In this document: piece by piece, positions 54,490-63,969 of the stretch
How the letters are laid out: each line of letters begins with the position of its first letter
Position numbering within the stretch: position 1 is the first letter of the stretch
Origin: Methylomagnum ishizawai
GTDB taxonomy: Bacteria > Pseudomonadota > Gammaproteobacteria > Methylococcales > Methylomonadaceae
DNA: 64,000 bases
Direction: 5' to 3'
Assembly (NCBI GenBank): GCA_945861705.1
Contig: CAMAVM010000006.1
Span: 1-64,000, forward strand
Translations under genes and position numbers: made by a program
The notes under the pieces: model-generated
The model's database searches: none
Told to the model about the DNA's origin: nothing
What the model saw: only the letters and a program-made list of their open reading frames with translations

Positions 54490-54585
54490 TTAGGCATAGA
54501 ACGTGCGAAAATTTTAGCCAAAGCCCTTAAATGCTATCCGGCAGTATTAGTTTCTCCTGGATGGAATGTGGAAATTGCAGCCTAA
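54490..54585 (+). pseudogene. Remnant of the linked XRE-type antitoxin (C-terminal part)
   Basis: Directly after the toxin stop and in the same frame come 31 codons, LGIERAKILAKALKCYPAVL then VSPGWNVEIAA and stop. AKALKCYPAVL resembles the last helix of small XRE helix-turn-helix antitoxins. The N-terminal half is missing, so together with the toxin fragment it is a broken module with toxin before antitoxin. Confidence 0.5.
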
Positions 54586-54864
54586 GATTTTGCCGTTTTT
54601 GTACAGTCTTAGCTCCACTGATGTGACTCGTTCCTCGGTACATCATACGCACTAATTAGTGCATAATAATGAAGAATATACAACAATACGAATAGCAAGC
54701 AGCCTGGGTGGAGCTTGCGGAATCTAGGATTTCGTGGCTTCGATTTCCCGTATTTCGTTACACTCGATACGGACTACTAATGCCGCGCCCTTAGCTTTAC
54801 GTTCGCGTTTTCTCAATTGATGCAACTCGTGCCTCGGCGCGTTCTTGTACTGAAACTGCTTGTT
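54586..54864. other. Gap before a hypothetical membrane protein
   Basis: About 280 bp with no gene. GCACTAATTAGTGC at about 54648-54661 is a perfect palindrome. GAATCTAGGATTTCGTGGCT and the following bases near 54720-54745 look like repeat debris. Confidence 0.4.
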
Positions 54865-55161
54865 ATGGGAAGTAAAATAACTAAATCTCGCGTTCTATCG
54901 ATGTTTTACGTACTTTTATCATTGTGCGTGAGTGTCTTCCTTTGGCATTTTTGGACACCGAGATGCAATGAATCCTGCCAGGAGTGGATTGCACTTTCAA
55001 TGTACGGGACTATTCTGGGTATTCCGATTCTCGCAGTTGGCATTGCTGCGATCACTTTATTGGGCAAGGTAAGCCATAATCTCAGCATTCGGATCTTTGG
55101 AGTCTGTGTTGTTGCATCAACGCTATGGGTCAGCTTTCTTACATACAGTACAGGTTCATAG
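54865..55161 (+). CDS. Hypothetical three-helix membrane protein
   Basis: 98 aa if read from the ATG at 54865 (MGSKITKSRVLSMFYVLL); an earlier ATG at 54817 adds 16 residues that look untranslated. Hydrophobic helices lie at about 11-29, 47-66 and 75-92, with a Cys pair (PRCNESCQEW) in the first loop. I do not recognise the family. It is isolated among repeat debris and converges on kdsB, so lateral gain is possible. Confidence 0.5.
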   Translation: MGSKITKSRVLSMFYVLLSLCVSVFLWHFWTPRCNESCQEWIALSMYGTILGIPILAVGIAAITLLGKVSHNLSIRIFGVCVVASTLWVSFLTYSTGS

Positions 55162-55257
55162 CGGTTTACATCGCAAACTCAATTATTCTTGCACTTAGGG
55201 AAGCTGGCGCAGGACACGACGATAAAACGTAATACGTATCTACTGCATCCTACTAAA

Positions 55258-56022
55258 CTACAATCTTATTAACGCCTCAACCCTTGCCAAATCCTCCGCC
55301 GTATCAACCCCAGCGGCTGGCGTTTTATCGACGACTTTAACTCTGATAGCTTCACCTTGCCAAAGAATACGAAGCTGTTCCAAGGATTCAACGGTTTCCA
55401 AGACTGACGATTCCCATCTACAATAGCGTTTGAGAAAAGCTACAGTGTAAGCATACATGCCGATGTGTCGGTAATAGGGCATCTTTTCTGACGATTGTTT
55501 GCTGTGCTGCGCGAAACCATCTCGATCCCAGGGAATCGGCGCACGGCTGAAATACAGGGCATAACCGTCCTTGTTTAACACGACTTTTACGGCATTAGGA
55601 TTGAATATTTCTTCAATATCGACAATTTTTGCTGCCAGCGTGGCAATTCCGGCATGTTGTTGTTCTGCCAAAATAGCAGCAAGTTGTTGGATGATTTCAG
55701 GTGGTATCAGCGGTTCGTCGCCTTGAAGATTGACGATAATTTCTTCGTCTGCCCAAGCGCAGATTTCAGCAACTTCGGCAATACGTTCCGTGCCACTTTG
55801 ATGCTCTGGTCGGGTCATGATAGCTCGTATGCCCAGATCGGTGACGATTTTCACAATACGCTCATCGTCTGTTGCAACCACGACTTCTTCCGCACCTGCA
55901 AGCTGCGCTTTCTCGCAGACGTGGGCAATCATGGGCTTTCCCGCAATATCAAGTAGCGGCTTGCCCGGCAAACGCGTGGACGCGTAACGGGCAGGAATGA
56001 CGACTTTAAAGCGCAGCGTCAT
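55258..56022 (-). CDS. kdsB: CMP-KDO synthetase (3-deoxy-manno-octulosonate cytidylyltransferase)
   Basis: Activates KDO with CTP for lipopolysaccharide inner core assembly. 254 aa with [21 protein letters not shown], the [15 protein letters not shown] block and [16 protein letters not shown]. Last gene of exbB-exbD-lpxK-ycaR-kdsB; its ATG overlaps ycaR by 4 bp. Confidence 0.97.
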   Translation of the reverse strand: MTLRFKVVIPARYASTRLPGKPLLDIAGKPMIAHVCEKAQLAGAEEVVVATDDERIVKIVTDLGIRAIMTRPEHQSGTERIAEVAEICAWADEEIIVNLQGDEPLIPPEIIQQLAAILAEQQHAGIATLAAKIVDIEEIFNPNAVKVVLNKDGYALYFSRAPIPWDRDGFAQHSKQSSEKMPYYRHIGMYAYTVAFLKRYCRWESSVLETVESLEQLRILWQGEAIRVKVVDKTPAAGVDTAEDLARVEALIRL

Positions 56023-56213
56023 TTGTATAAGGCATCGGCTTCTTCGGTCGTCAATTCGCGGGCTTCGTCTTCCAACATGACGGGAATGTCGTCTTGGATG
56101 GGGAAAGCCAAACGGTCAGCCCTACAGATAAGCTCTTGATTGGCTTTGTTATAAATTAAACGGCTTTTGCACAGAGGGCAAGCCAGGATGTCGAGCAGTT
56201 TTTTATCTATCAT
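56019..56213 (-). CDS. ycaR: Trm112-like protein YcaR (UPF0434)
   Basis: 64 aa. [15 protein letters not shown] carries the C-x2-C of the Trm112 zinc-ribbon-like fold, with [19 protein letters not shown] completing the signature. The exact role of the bacterial protein is unclear. Overlaps both lpxK and kdsB by 4 bp, the standard lpxK-ycaR-kdsB arrangement. Confidence 0.95.
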   Translation of the reverse strand: MIDKKLLDILACPLCKSRLIYNKANQELICRADRLAFPIQDDIPVMLEDEARELTTEEADALYK

Positions 56214-57217
56214 ATTGTTTGTGTTTGGATTTTAAGGAGTAAGTCTAATATTTGTTGCCCAAAAACAGGTTCAGGAACGGCTTGCACTGGCACATACCAA
56301 TGATTTTCTCCGGCAAAGTTAGTGCAGCATTTTACCGCATCCTTTTCGGTCATTAGAACGGGTTTGTTGTCGCCAAATTCAATATCGTCACGTCCAAACT
56401 GATAATGATCGGGAAAACTATGCGTGGTACACGACAAGCCAGCAGATTCGAGCAGCTTAAAAAACCGCTCTGGATTCCCTATACCTGCTAATGCGTGGCA
56501 GGCTATCCCTCGAAATGCTTGCAACGGTTTAAGCTCACCAGTACTCAGATTTATGACCGTATCGCCAACTAACTGCATGGAAAACTCGTTGTCTTCATAC
56601 TTATTGCCATTAACAACAATGAAGTCAACGCTATTTAATCGTTCTATCGGCTCACGTAAAGGTCCGGCGGGTAAGCAGTAACCGTTGCCGAATCGCCGCT
56701 CACCATCTATAACCGCAATTTCAATATCTCGATTCAGCTTATAGTGTTGTAAGCCATCGTCCGATAACACTACATTGCAATCGAATTTATCCAGTAACTT
56801 TTTTGCGGCAGCTACCCGTGATGGGCCAACAACCACGGGCAATTGGGTTTGTTTGGCTATCAATAAGGCTTCATCGCCTACTTTGCTGACATCACTATTC
56901 TCAGTAACAATTTGCGGCCAAGTTTCGGATTGTCCGCCGTAGCCTCGGCTGATAATGCCTGGTTTGTAACCTGCATTTTTAAGCAATTCCGCTAACCAGA
57001 TGATTAAAGGGGTTTTCCCTGTACCACCCACGGTAATATTGCCGATGACGATTACCGGAACTGGCAAGGTTTGGCTTTTTAATATGCCATGGCGGTATAA
57101 GAATCGCCTAAACCTGACAACGTCAGAAAAAATATACGCAAACGGCAACAACAAAATGCCCAGAAACGCATCTTTATACCAAACATCCACCGCCCAACGG
57201 GCAAGTGTTTTTTTCAT
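56210..57217 (-). CDS. lpxK: Tetraacyldisaccharide 4'-kinase
   Basis: Adds the 4'-phosphate in lipid A synthesis at the inner membrane. 335 aa with an N-terminal hydrophobic helix ([14 protein letters not shown]), the P-loop [16 protein letters not shown], and [18 protein letters not shown]. Overlaps exbD by 4 bp; msbA, often placed before it, is absent here and exbBD take that position. Confidence 0.97.
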   Translation of the reverse strand: MKKTLARWAVDVWYKDAFLGILLLPFAYIFSDVVRFRRFLYRHGILKSQTLPVPVIVIGNITVGGTGKTPLIIWLAELLKNAGYKPGIISRGYGGQSETWPQIVTENSDVSKVGDEALLIAKQTQLPVVVGPSRVAAAKKLLDKFDCNVVLSDDGLQHYKLNRDIEIAVIDGERRFGNGYCLPAGPLREPIERLNSVDFIVVNGNKYEDNEFSMQLVGDTVINLSTGELKPLQAFRGIACHALAGIGNPERFFKLLESAGLSCTTHSFPDHYQFGRDDIEFGDNKPVLMTEKDAVKCCTNFAGENHWYVPVQAVPEPVFGQQILDLLLKIQTQTI

Positions 57218-57666
57218 TCGCCGGTATCTTCTGAACCTTCCGATTCTTGAGTCGCAAACGTAATATGATTAAAGCCAACTTGCCCCGCCACATCCAGAAC
57301 GGTCATCACGAATTGATGTGGCGATTTTGCATCGGCACTGATGATGAAAGGCAAATCTTTTTCTTCAGGCGATAATCGAGATAATTCACGCGTTAGCGTT
57401 TCCCGATTTTGGTCAGGTAATCGACGGCTTTGGCCTTCATTTCCAGCCAACAAAAAGTACACGCCTTTTGCATCAATGGTTACATTAACGCTTTTCGCAT
57501 TTTTCTCGACTTCTTCGCCGTTTGCTTCTGGCAGTTTGATTTTGACTTCAGTATGGCGGTTAAAAGTGGTTGAAACCATAAAGAAAAGTAACAATACAAA
57601 CAATACATCAATCATCGAAATCAATGTAATATCAACACGTTCCCTTCTTTTACGTTGAAATCTCAT
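57214..57666 (-). CDS. exbD: ExbD/TolR family biopolymer transport protein
   Basis: 150 aa: one TM helix near the N-terminus (ITLISMIDVLFVLLLFFMVST, with the proton-conducting Asp in SMIDVLF) and a periplasmic domain. With ExbB it forms a proton-driven motor energising outer-membrane transport or envelope integrity. The start codon follows directly on the exbB stop. Partner TonB or TolA is not in the window. Confidence 0.93.
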   Translation of the reverse strand: MRFQRKRRERVDITLISMIDVLFVLLLFFMVSTTFNRHTEVKIKLPEANGEEVEKNAKSVNVTIDAKGVYFLLAGNEGQSRRLPDQNRETLTRELSRLSPEEKDLPFIISADAKSPHQFVMTVLDVAGQVGFNHITFATQESEGSEDTGE

Positions 57667-58283
57667 CAGGATACCTCTTCACGATCACCGTGTAACACAT
57701 CGATCAATTTTAAGGCTTCCTCTTCCATGCTGACCACGAATTCATCCACCAAGCGTTCGAAATAACGATGAAAAATCAAACTGGGAATGGCGACCGTCAA
57801 TCCGGCTGCTGTCGTAATCAATGCCACCGAAATCCCTCCCGCTAAAGAACTGGGATCGCCTGAACCGTGCTTCATCATGGACGAAAATATTTCTATCATG
57901 CCGAATACGGTACCTAATAAACCCAGTAATGGACCAACCGCCGCAATCGTACCCAACGCATTGAGAAAGCGTTCCAAATCATGTGCAACTTTGCGACCGG
58001 CTTCTTCCATGCAATCCTTCATCACTCTTCTGCCGTGGCTGCTATTAGCAAGACCAGCCGCTAAGACATATCCCAAAGGTGAACTGGTTTTTAAACGGCG
58101 CAGCGTAGGCTCATCCATTTTATTTTCAACGTACAGCCTCCTTACCTGAGGAAGTAAGTCCGGCGGCAAAATTTTCTTCTTTTGTAACGACCAAAAGCGT
58201 TCGCCGACGATAGCCATCGCAATAATCGAACTCAAAATGATGGGAAACATCATCCAACCGCCACTTTTTATGATTTCAAACAC
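57666..58283 (-). CDS. exbB: ExbB/TolQ family proton channel protein
   Basis: 205 aa with three TM helices; the conserved GTIAAVGPLLGLLGTVFGMIE and GISVALITTAAGLTVAIPSL segments are the ExbB/TolQ/MotA signatures. Directly followed by exbD and the lipid A genes, so the motor is co-expressed with LPS synthesis genes. Confidence 0.94.
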   Translation of the reverse strand: MFEIIKSGGWMMFPIILSSIIAMAIVGERFWSLQKKKILPPDLLPQVRRLYVENKMDEPTLRRLKTSSPLGYVLAAGLANSSHGRRVMKDCMEEAGRKVAHDLERFLNALGTIAAVGPLLGLLGTVFGMIEIFSSMMKHGSGDPSSLAGGISVALITTAAGLTVAIPSLIFHRYFERLVDEFVVSMEEEALKLIDVLHGDREEVS

Positions 58284-58367
58284 ATTAACCCCGAATAATA
58301 GAACCGTACATAAGGTACAAGGTGAAAGGATGAAGGTGCAAGTTTTTTTGACCTTGCATTCTTTACC

Positions 58368-59519
58368 TCAAGTGTAGCAACTATCTTCCCGACCCACCCA
58401 AATATAAGCGATCACAATAGCAACACCACAGCTTAATGCGGCGGCTGAATAGATAATATGGGAACCTAAAGGCTCCCAATAATAACCGCTAAATAGACTA
58501 CCTAACATGCCGCCCAAACCAAAGCTCAAACTGTGATACAAAGCTTGTCCCTTAGCTTGATGATGCTGGTCGAAATAGCGATGCACGAAATGGATAGCAG
58601 CAATATGTGTGCCTCCAAATGTGGCGGCATGGAGCAATTGGGCAAATAATAGCAAATAGATATTATCCACATAACCGCCAATCAACACCCAGCGCAATAT
58701 GGCAAATATTAAACTGGTAAGCAAAATGCCGCGTAAGGAATAGCGCTTCAATAGTGCCTTCATAAACAGGAACAAGACAATTTCGGCGATCACGCCCAAC
58801 GACCAGAGCAGCCCGGTTGTTGTCGTCGAATACAGATGCTGTTTCAGGTAAATCGAATAAAACACATAATACGGTGCATGGGCAAATTGGATCAGCACGT
58901 AGACAAACAGGAATGCGATAACTTCCGGTTTTTTGATGATGCTGACTATGCGAGCTGGGCTGTGGTCATGGCTGATGATACGGCTTTTGGGGGTTACTAA
59001 CGCCGTTAACCAAGTCAAAGCCAATAATTCCGTAATCAAGACGGGCAACAGAACTATGGGCTGGCTATCGAGCAATTTGCCGACTGCCGCCACTGTCAGT
59101 ATAAATCCGACCGAACCCCATAAGCGGATACGACTGTAACCATGCGAGTCTTCCTGCAAGTGCGCTAAGGTTATCGCTTCATACAGCGGCAATGGCGCAT
59201 TCCAGAAAAAGCTAAAGGCAATGGTCAGCCAAGCGAATTCCATATAATCATGGACTGCCAAAAATCCGGCAAACAAGAGTGCCGCAAAAAACGAGGTCCA
59301 GCGGATGATACGCAGGTTTTTCCGGCTATGGTCGGCAATCCAGCCCCAAAGATTAGGCGCAATAATTTTGGTGCCAACTAAAAGCGCGGATAACTGACCT
59401 ATTTCGGCGGGATTAAAGCCGTTTTCTTTTAGATAAAGACTCCAATAGGGAATGAAAGCACCCAGGGCGGCGAAATAGCAGAGGTAGAAGCTGGAGAGTC
59501 GCCAATAAGGAACTGCCAT
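58368..59519 (-). CDS. MFS transporter, HcaT/nucleoside-symporter-like
   Basis: 383 aa with 12 predicted TM helices. The start WRLSSFYLCYFAALGAFIPYWSLYLKENGF and RIRLWGSVGFILTVAAVG match the MFS_1_like/HcaT group (annotated as 3-phenylpropionate or nucleoside permeases). The real substrate is unknown. It lies 84 bp before exbB on the same strand and 16 bp after a REP pair. Confidence 0.85.
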   Translation of the reverse strand: MAVPYWRLSSFYLCYFAALGAFIPYWSLYLKENGFNPAEIGQLSALLVGTKIIAPNLWGWIADHSRKNLRIIRWTSFFAALLFAGFLAVHDYMEFAWLTIAFSFFWNAPLPLYEAITLAHLQEDSHGYSRIRLWGSVGFILTVAAVGKLLDSQPIVLLPVLITELLALTWLTALVTPKSRIISHDHSPARIVSIIKKPEVIAFLFVYVLIQFAHAPYYVFYSIYLKQHLYSTTTTGLLWSLGVIAEIVLFLFMKALLKRYSLRGILLTSLIFAILRWVLIGGYVDNIYLLLFAQLLHAATFGGTHIAAIHFVHRYFDQHHQAKGQALYHSLSFGLGGMLGSLFSGYYWEPLGSHIIYSAAALSCGVAIVIAYIWVGREDSCYT

Positions 59520-59534
59520 TTAGAAACCACAATG

Positions 59535-59642
59535 TAGGGTGCATTTTATGCACCATAAAAAAGTGTTATTCATTAAGTAAGTGCAAAGTTTTATCATCAA
59601 ATAGCAAATTGACATGGTTTTTGGTGCATGGAATGCACCCTA
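59535..59642. repeat. REP pair 1 (REPIN-like), at the 3' end of the RAYT gene
   Basis: TAGGGTGCATTTTATGCACC (59535-59554) and, 68 bp on, the inverted unit GGTGCATGGAATGCACCCTA (59623-59642). The 108-bp unit ends one base before the transposase stop codon. Nearly identical to the copy at 60198-60302, including the shared TTTATCATCAAA middle. Confidence 0.88.
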
Positions 59643-60191
59643 CTATTCACCAAAACCTGTTAATTCTTCATCACCAGACACACCCGCCCAATCCACGCCA
59701 TAAACACCTTGTCCAACATAACGATGAAATGTCGAATACGGCCAATCCGATACCTTTTTAACCAACTCATGTTTCACCGGATTGTAATGGATGTAATCGA
59801 CATGTTTATGAAAATCACTTTCGTCCCGGATTTGATGCTCCCAAAACCGCCGTTGCCAAAAAGTTGATTCCTTTCTTTTAAGTTTTGATGGATTCAGCCA
59901 TTCATCGCGCTTTAATTCCGAGTTACATTGTTTGGTAACAAATCGTTTGATTAACGCCCAACGGATACCAAAATCGGCATCATCAGGCGGCAATGTCCAA
60001 ATGGCGTGAAGATGATCGGGCAATAAAACCCAGGCATCGATGACAAATGGGTGTGTTATTTGCGCTGCCTTAATCCCTTCACGCAATGCGGTACGAACCC
60101 GTTCGTCACATAAAAACGGTTGTCGGCGATAAGTCACGACCGTAAAAAAATAAGTTCCGCCTTTGGTATTCGCCCGTCGATATTCAGACAT
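59643..60191 (-). CDS. REP-associated tyrosine transposase (RAYT, Y1_Tnp)
   Basis: 182 aa from the ATG at 60191 (MSEYRRANTKGGTYFFTVVT); a longer frame to 60266 would run into the REP unit. HUH-type endonuclease: His60-x-His62 (LLPDHLHAIWTLP) and the Tyr helix HVDYIHYNPVKHEL (Tyr133 or Tyr136), with the typical FWQRRFWEHQIRDESDF before it. RAYTs are thought to move or maintain REP sequences. The gene is sandwiched without spare DNA between two REP pairs (6 bp and 0 bp away), so gene plus repeats look like one unit. Confidence 0.93.
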   Translation of the reverse strand: MSEYRRANTKGGTYFFTVVTYRRQPFLCDERVRTALREGIKAAQITHPFVIDAWVLLPDHLHAIWTLPPDDADFGIRWALIKRFVTKQCNSELKRDEWLNPSKLKRKESTFWQRRFWEHQIRDESDFHKHVDYIHYNPVKHELVKKVSDWPYSTFHRYVGQGVYGVDWAGVSGDEELTGFGE

Positions 60192-60197
60192 CAATCG

Positions 60198-60302
60198 TAG
60201 GGTGCATTTTATGCACCATAAGGCGTTGTTATTATGTGTAAGCGCAAAATTTATCATCAAAGGCAAATATTAGCGTGATTTTGGTGCATGAAATGCACCC
60301 TA
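60198..60302. repeat. REP pair 2 (REPIN-like), at the 5' end of the RAYT gene
   Basis: TAGGGTGCATTTTATGCACC (60198-60217) and inverted GGTGCATGAAATGCACCCTA (60283-60302), 105 bp in all. It lies 6 bp before the transposase start and 14 bp after the aroC stop. Confidence 0.88.
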
Positions 60303-60316
60303 CTTGACTATTAACC

Positions 60317-61405
60317 TTAGCTCAAAACCGGCAACCCCGAATCCACCCCAAAATTCTGCGCTCGATGTCGTAAAAAATGATCCATGAGGATAATCGCCAT
60401 CATCGCTTCTGCAATCGGGGTTGCCCGTATGCCGACACAAGGATCATGACGGCCTTCGGTAATGACCTCGACGGCCTCACCGCGCGTATTGATACTGCGC
60501 CCAGGCAAGCGAAGGCTGGAAGTTGGTTTTAGAGCGATGCTGGCGGTAATAGGCTGGCCGCTGGATATGCCGCCCAAAATACCGCCCGCATGATTGCTTA
60601 AAAAACCATCGGGCGTAATCTCATCCCGAAACTGGGTGCCTTTGGTGTTAACGCAGTCAAACCCACCGCCAATTTCTACGCCCTTGACCGCATTGATGCT
60701 CATCAGGGCGTGTGCCAAATCCGCATCCAAACGGTCGAAGATCGGCTCGCCCAAACCCGGCGGTACGTTGGTGGCGACGACTTCGATCCGTGCGCCGATG
60801 GATTCGCCTTCTTTACGTAAGGCATCCATGTATTTTTCCATTTCCGGCACTTTGCTGGCATCTGGGCAAAAAAACGGGTTGCTGTCGATAATATTCCAGT
60901 CAACCGTTTCTATTTTGATCGGCCCTAACTGGGATAAGTAACCGCGAATTTCAATTCCGGCGATTTCACGCAGATATTTCTTGGCTATGCCTCCTGCCGC
61001 CACGCGCATGGCGGTTTCCCGTGCCGATGAACGCCCACCGCCGCGATAATCCCTAAAACCATATTTATGTTGATAGGTGTAATCGGCATGACCGGGACGG
61101 AAGGTTTCAGCAATTTTGGAATAATCTTTTGAGCGTTGGTCGGTATTTTCGATAAGCAAACCGATAGGTGTTCCCGTGGTTTTGCCTTCAAATACGCCGG
61201 ACAGGATTTTAACCGCATCGTCTTCCCGTCTTTGCGTGGTATGCCTGGAAGTGCCTGGCTTACGTCGATCCAGGTCGTTTTGCAGGTCGGCTTCCGATAA
61301 CGCCATTCCAGGAGGACAGCCATCGACGATACAACCAATCGCAGGGCCGTGGCTTTCGCCAAACGAGGTGACGGCAAACAGTTTTCCTATGGTATTTCCA
61401 GACAT
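60317..61405 (-). CDS. aroC: Chorismate synthase
   Basis: Final step of the shikimate pathway, FMN-dependent elimination of phosphate from EPSP. 362 aa with [50 protein letters not shown] and the C-terminal [18 protein letters not shown]. It lies 14 bp after prmB on the same strand, a frequent gammaproteobacterial pairing. Confidence 0.98.
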   Translation of the reverse strand: MSGNTIGKLFAVTSFGESHGPAIGCIVDGCPPGMALSEADLQNDLDRRKPGTSRHTTQRREDDAVKILSGVFEGKTTGTPIGLLIENTDQRSKDYSKIAETFRPGHADYTYQHKYGFRDYRGGGRSSARETAMRVAAGGIAKKYLREIAGIEIRGYLSQLGPIKIETVDWNIIDSNPFFCPDASKVPEMEKYMDALRKEGESIGARIEVVATNVPPGLGEPIFDRLDADLAHALMSINAVKGVEIGGGFDCVNTKGTQFRDEITPDGFLSNHAGGILGGISSGQPITASIALKPTSSLRLPGRSINTRGEAVEVITEGRHDPCVGIRATPIAEAMMAIILMDHFLRHRAQNFGVDSGLPVLS

Positions 61406-61419
61406 TTCAATACGTTGTG

Positions 61420-62352
61420 TTAATTGATGGCGTTTGCAAATTGTTCATGATAATCATTAAGCTGTTCTGCGGTCAGCAAAAAAACACCGTCACCGCCGCG
61501 TTCAAAAGCTAACCAGTAAAAAGGTACTGTGGGGAATGCTTGTTGTAATGTCTCGGCACTGCTGCCAACTTCGACGACCAATATCCCTTGCGGCGTTAGG
61601 TAATCTTTGGCTTCTGCCAGTATGCGGATGACAATATCCAAACCGGAATCACCCGCAACAAATCCGATTTCCGGCTCGGCATGGAATTCTGGCGAGAGTT
61701 GCTGCCACTCTGCAATCGCCACATACGGCGGATTGCTGACAATAATATCGTACAACTCATCAGGTAACTGATCGAACAAGTCCGATTGATACAGCATGAC
61801 TTCATCTGTAAGCTGATGTTTTATAACATTAATTTCGGCAACTGCCAGCGCATCAGTTGATAAATCAACTGCATCAACTTCGGCATCAGGGAAGGCATAA
61901 GCACAGGCAATAGCAATACAGCCGCTGCCTGTACACAAATCTAAAATACGTTCGACTTGATCTTCTTCTATCCACGGTGCAAAGCGTTGTTCGATGAGCT
62001 CGGCAATCGGAGACCGTGGTACTAACACCCGCTCGTCAACGTAAAACGATAAGCCAGCAAAAATAGCTTCGTGCGTGAGGTAGGCGGCGGGTTTGCGTTC
62101 GCTTATGCGCCTTTCGATAATCGCTATAATAGCTTGCCGTTCTTCTACAGTAAGTGCCGACTGCAAATAGAATTCACTTAAGTTATACGGTAGATGCAAA
62201 GTGTGCAAGACCAATGCAGCGGCTTCATCTAACGCAGTTGCTGTACCATGACCGAACTCAAGTTTAGCTTCAGCAAATCGGCTTGCGCCCCAGCGGATAT
62301 AATCCCTGAGTGTGGTTAAAGACGATCTTACATCAGGTGATAGGGCATTCAT
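61420..62352 (-). CDS. prmB: Ribosomal protein L3 glutamine methyltransferase
   Basis: 310-aa SAM-dependent methyltransferase acting on a Gln of L3. [16 protein letters not shown], the SAM motif [19 protein letters not shown] and catalytic NPPY in [12 protein letters not shown]. Distinguished from PrmC by the N-terminal domain and by the aroC neighbourhood. Confidence 0.95.
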   Translation of the reverse strand: MNALSPDVRSSLTTLRDYIRWGASRFAEAKLEFGHGTATALDEAAALVLHTLHLPYNLSEFYLQSALTVEERQAIIAIIERRISERKPAAYLTHEAIFAGLSFYVDERVLVPRSPIAELIEQRFAPWIEEDQVERILDLCTGSGCIAIACAYAFPDAEVDAVDLSTDALAVAEINVIKHQLTDEVMLYQSDLFDQLPDELYDIIVSNPPYVAIAEWQQLSPEFHAEPEIGFVAGDSGLDIVIRILAEAKDYLTPQGILVVEVGSSAETLQQAFPTVPFYWLAFERGGDGVFLLTAEQLNDYHEQFANAIN

Positions 62353-62397
62353 TCAGTGGCAGAAAACAGGAAATTGGAGCTGACAAAGTGGGTAATT

Positions 62398-62604
62398 TTA
62401 AACTAAAGCGGCTGACGTTGCTGAATTACCTGGGTAATCTTTGAGCAAGTTGCTTGGTTCTTGCCCTTCGACATCGCTCAGGAGAGCATTTGACCAGCTC
62501 ACCCGAACAGAATCAATAAATTTACCAAGCGGGGAATTCTGTTCTGAACTCTTTTGTACACGCGTGCTTTTTGTCAAAGGTCTTGCTATGACTGTTTCTG
62601 TCAA
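62398..62604 (-). CDS. Small hypothetical ORF, doubtful
   Basis: 68 codons from a TTG at 62604 that overlaps the upstream lipoprotein stop (TTGA). The peptide (SPLGKFIDSVRVSWSNALLS, GQEPSNLLKDYPG) is hydrophilic and matches no family I know. It could be real and translationally coupled, or noise. Confidence 0.3.
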   Translation of the reverse strand: MTETVIARPLTKSTRVQKSSEQNSPLGKFIDSVRVSWSNALLSDVEGQEPSNLLKDYPGNSATSAALV

Positions 62605-62861
62605 TCAATTTCCTCAACAAACGTATTCATGATTGGTACTTGGACATAATGTTTTTTGTCATCCCAAAAGTAGTAATAGCCTTTATCGCTAGATGTGACT
62701 TTACCGTTATCTATTCGCCAGGTTTTGGTAGTTGTGCCATTGGCATAGGTGACCAAATAATCTCCGTCCAAAATCTCTACTACTTTCCTAGATAGCTGGT
62801 TTTGCTGATCTTGGGTACACCCCGCCAAAAGTATCAAACTTAATGATAAAAATATTTTCAT
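62601..62861 (-). CDS. Small hypothetical lipoprotein
   Basis: 86 aa from the ATG at 62861: MKIFLSLSLILLAGCTQDQQ has a perfect lipobox (LAGC, Cys15). The mature part (VVEILDGDYLVTYANGTTTK, WRIDNGKVTSSDKGYYYFW) is beta-rich and contains no Cys besides the lipid one. Upstream frame to 62942 is untranslated leader. Function unknown. Confidence 0.72.
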   Translation of the reverse strand: MKIFLSLSLILLAGCTQDQQNQLSRKVVEILDGDYLVTYANGTTTKTWRIDNGKVTSSDKGYYYFWDDKKHYVQVPIMNTFVEEID

Positions 62862-62998
62862 TCTGCAATCCTCGCAATCTGTTTGTGTTAAAAGTGATCT
62901 TTTAAATAGGAACAATTTCAATATCTGACTTGAAATCACCATTCGGAAATTCCTGTATTGAAAGCAAATAATACGTTACGTTAAGCATTTTCTAAGGA

Positions 62999-63883
62999 TT
63001 ATCTCACCCAAAAATCTAAAAAAATTCCCATAAAAACCGCTAAACCGAACCAGTTATTGTTCAAAAACGCCTGAAAACACTGCTTTTTGTCACGATGAAA
63101 AATCAATTTCTGCTGATATATCGACAATCCGGCAGCAACCGACAAGCCCAAGTAATAAGCCCAACCGAGCTGCTGCATAATGCCTACCGTTACCAATAAG
63201 CCGAGAATTATCAATTGCAAAACTGCCATGATGTGGCGGTCATAATCGCCAAACAGGATGGCAGTGGATTTAACGCCAATCTTTAAGTCATCATCTTTAT
63301 CGACCATTGCGTACATAGTGTCGTATACCAGTGCCCATAGCATCACCGCCAGATATAGAATCCAGGTCACGGCAGGGAGTTGGTTTTGCTGGGCAGCAAA
63401 TGCCATAGGCACTGCCCAACCAAAGGCGATACCCAGATAAGCCTGGGGCAATTGCGTGTAACGCTTGGTAAACGGATAACTCGCGGCTAAAAATGCTGCG
63501 ACGAATGACAATAATATCGTGTAGATATTCAATAGCAATACCAGACCAAAAGCACACAAGCATAGCACCACAAACACGACCAAAGCCTCTTTGGGAGCGA
63601 CCTTACCCGCCGCGATAGGGCGTAGCTTGGTGCGTTCGACATGGGGGTCAAAATCTCGGTCAGCATAATCATTAATGATGCAGCCTGCTGATCGCATAAA
63701 TACCACACCTAAGCAAAAAACCGTTAATATCAAGGCATCTGGCTTGCCGTCACTTGCCACCCACAATGCCCATAATGCAGGCCATAGCAGGATGAGAATA
63801 CCGATGGGGCGATCTAATCGTGCCAACAGGCTGTACTGTTTGGCTCGATCTAGCAGCCGATGTTTGATAAGTGATAGTGCCAT
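62999..63883 (-). CDS. ubiA: 4-hydroxybenzoate octaprenyltransferase
   Basis: Attaches the polyprenyl tail to 4-hydroxybenzoate in ubiquinone synthesis. 294 aa, 8-9 TM helices, with the first Asp-rich motif [20 protein letters not shown] and the second around [20 protein letters not shown]. No ubiC beside it. The substrate tail would come from ispB at 49 kb. Confidence 0.96.
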   Translation of the reverse strand: MALSLIKHRLLDRAKQYSLLARLDRPIGILILLWPALWALWVASDGKPDALILTVFCLGVVFMRSAGCIINDYADRDFDPHVERTKLRPIAAGKVAPKEALVVFVVLCLCAFGLVLLLNIYTILLSFVAAFLAASYPFTKRYTQLPQAYLGIAFGWAVPMAFAAQQNQLPAVTWILYLAVMLWALVYDTMYAMVDKDDDLKIGVKSTAILFGDYDRHIMAVLQLIILGLLVTVGIMQQLGWAYYLGLSVAAGLSIYQQKLIFHRDKKQCFQAFLNNNWFGLAVFMGIFLDFWVR

Positions 63884-63969
63884 TTATAAATCGGAATTTA
63901 ATCAGGATGCTATTATAATCGCTTAAGATTCAAGATTGTTTGATATTGGTTTTAAATAGGCGAATCATC

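Noticed and set aside
54780-54870. Possible integron attC site before the hypothetical membrane gene
   Set aside because: The DNA upstream of the ATG recalls cassette ends, but GTTATGG does not fit the GTTRRRY core and no matching complementary core was found.
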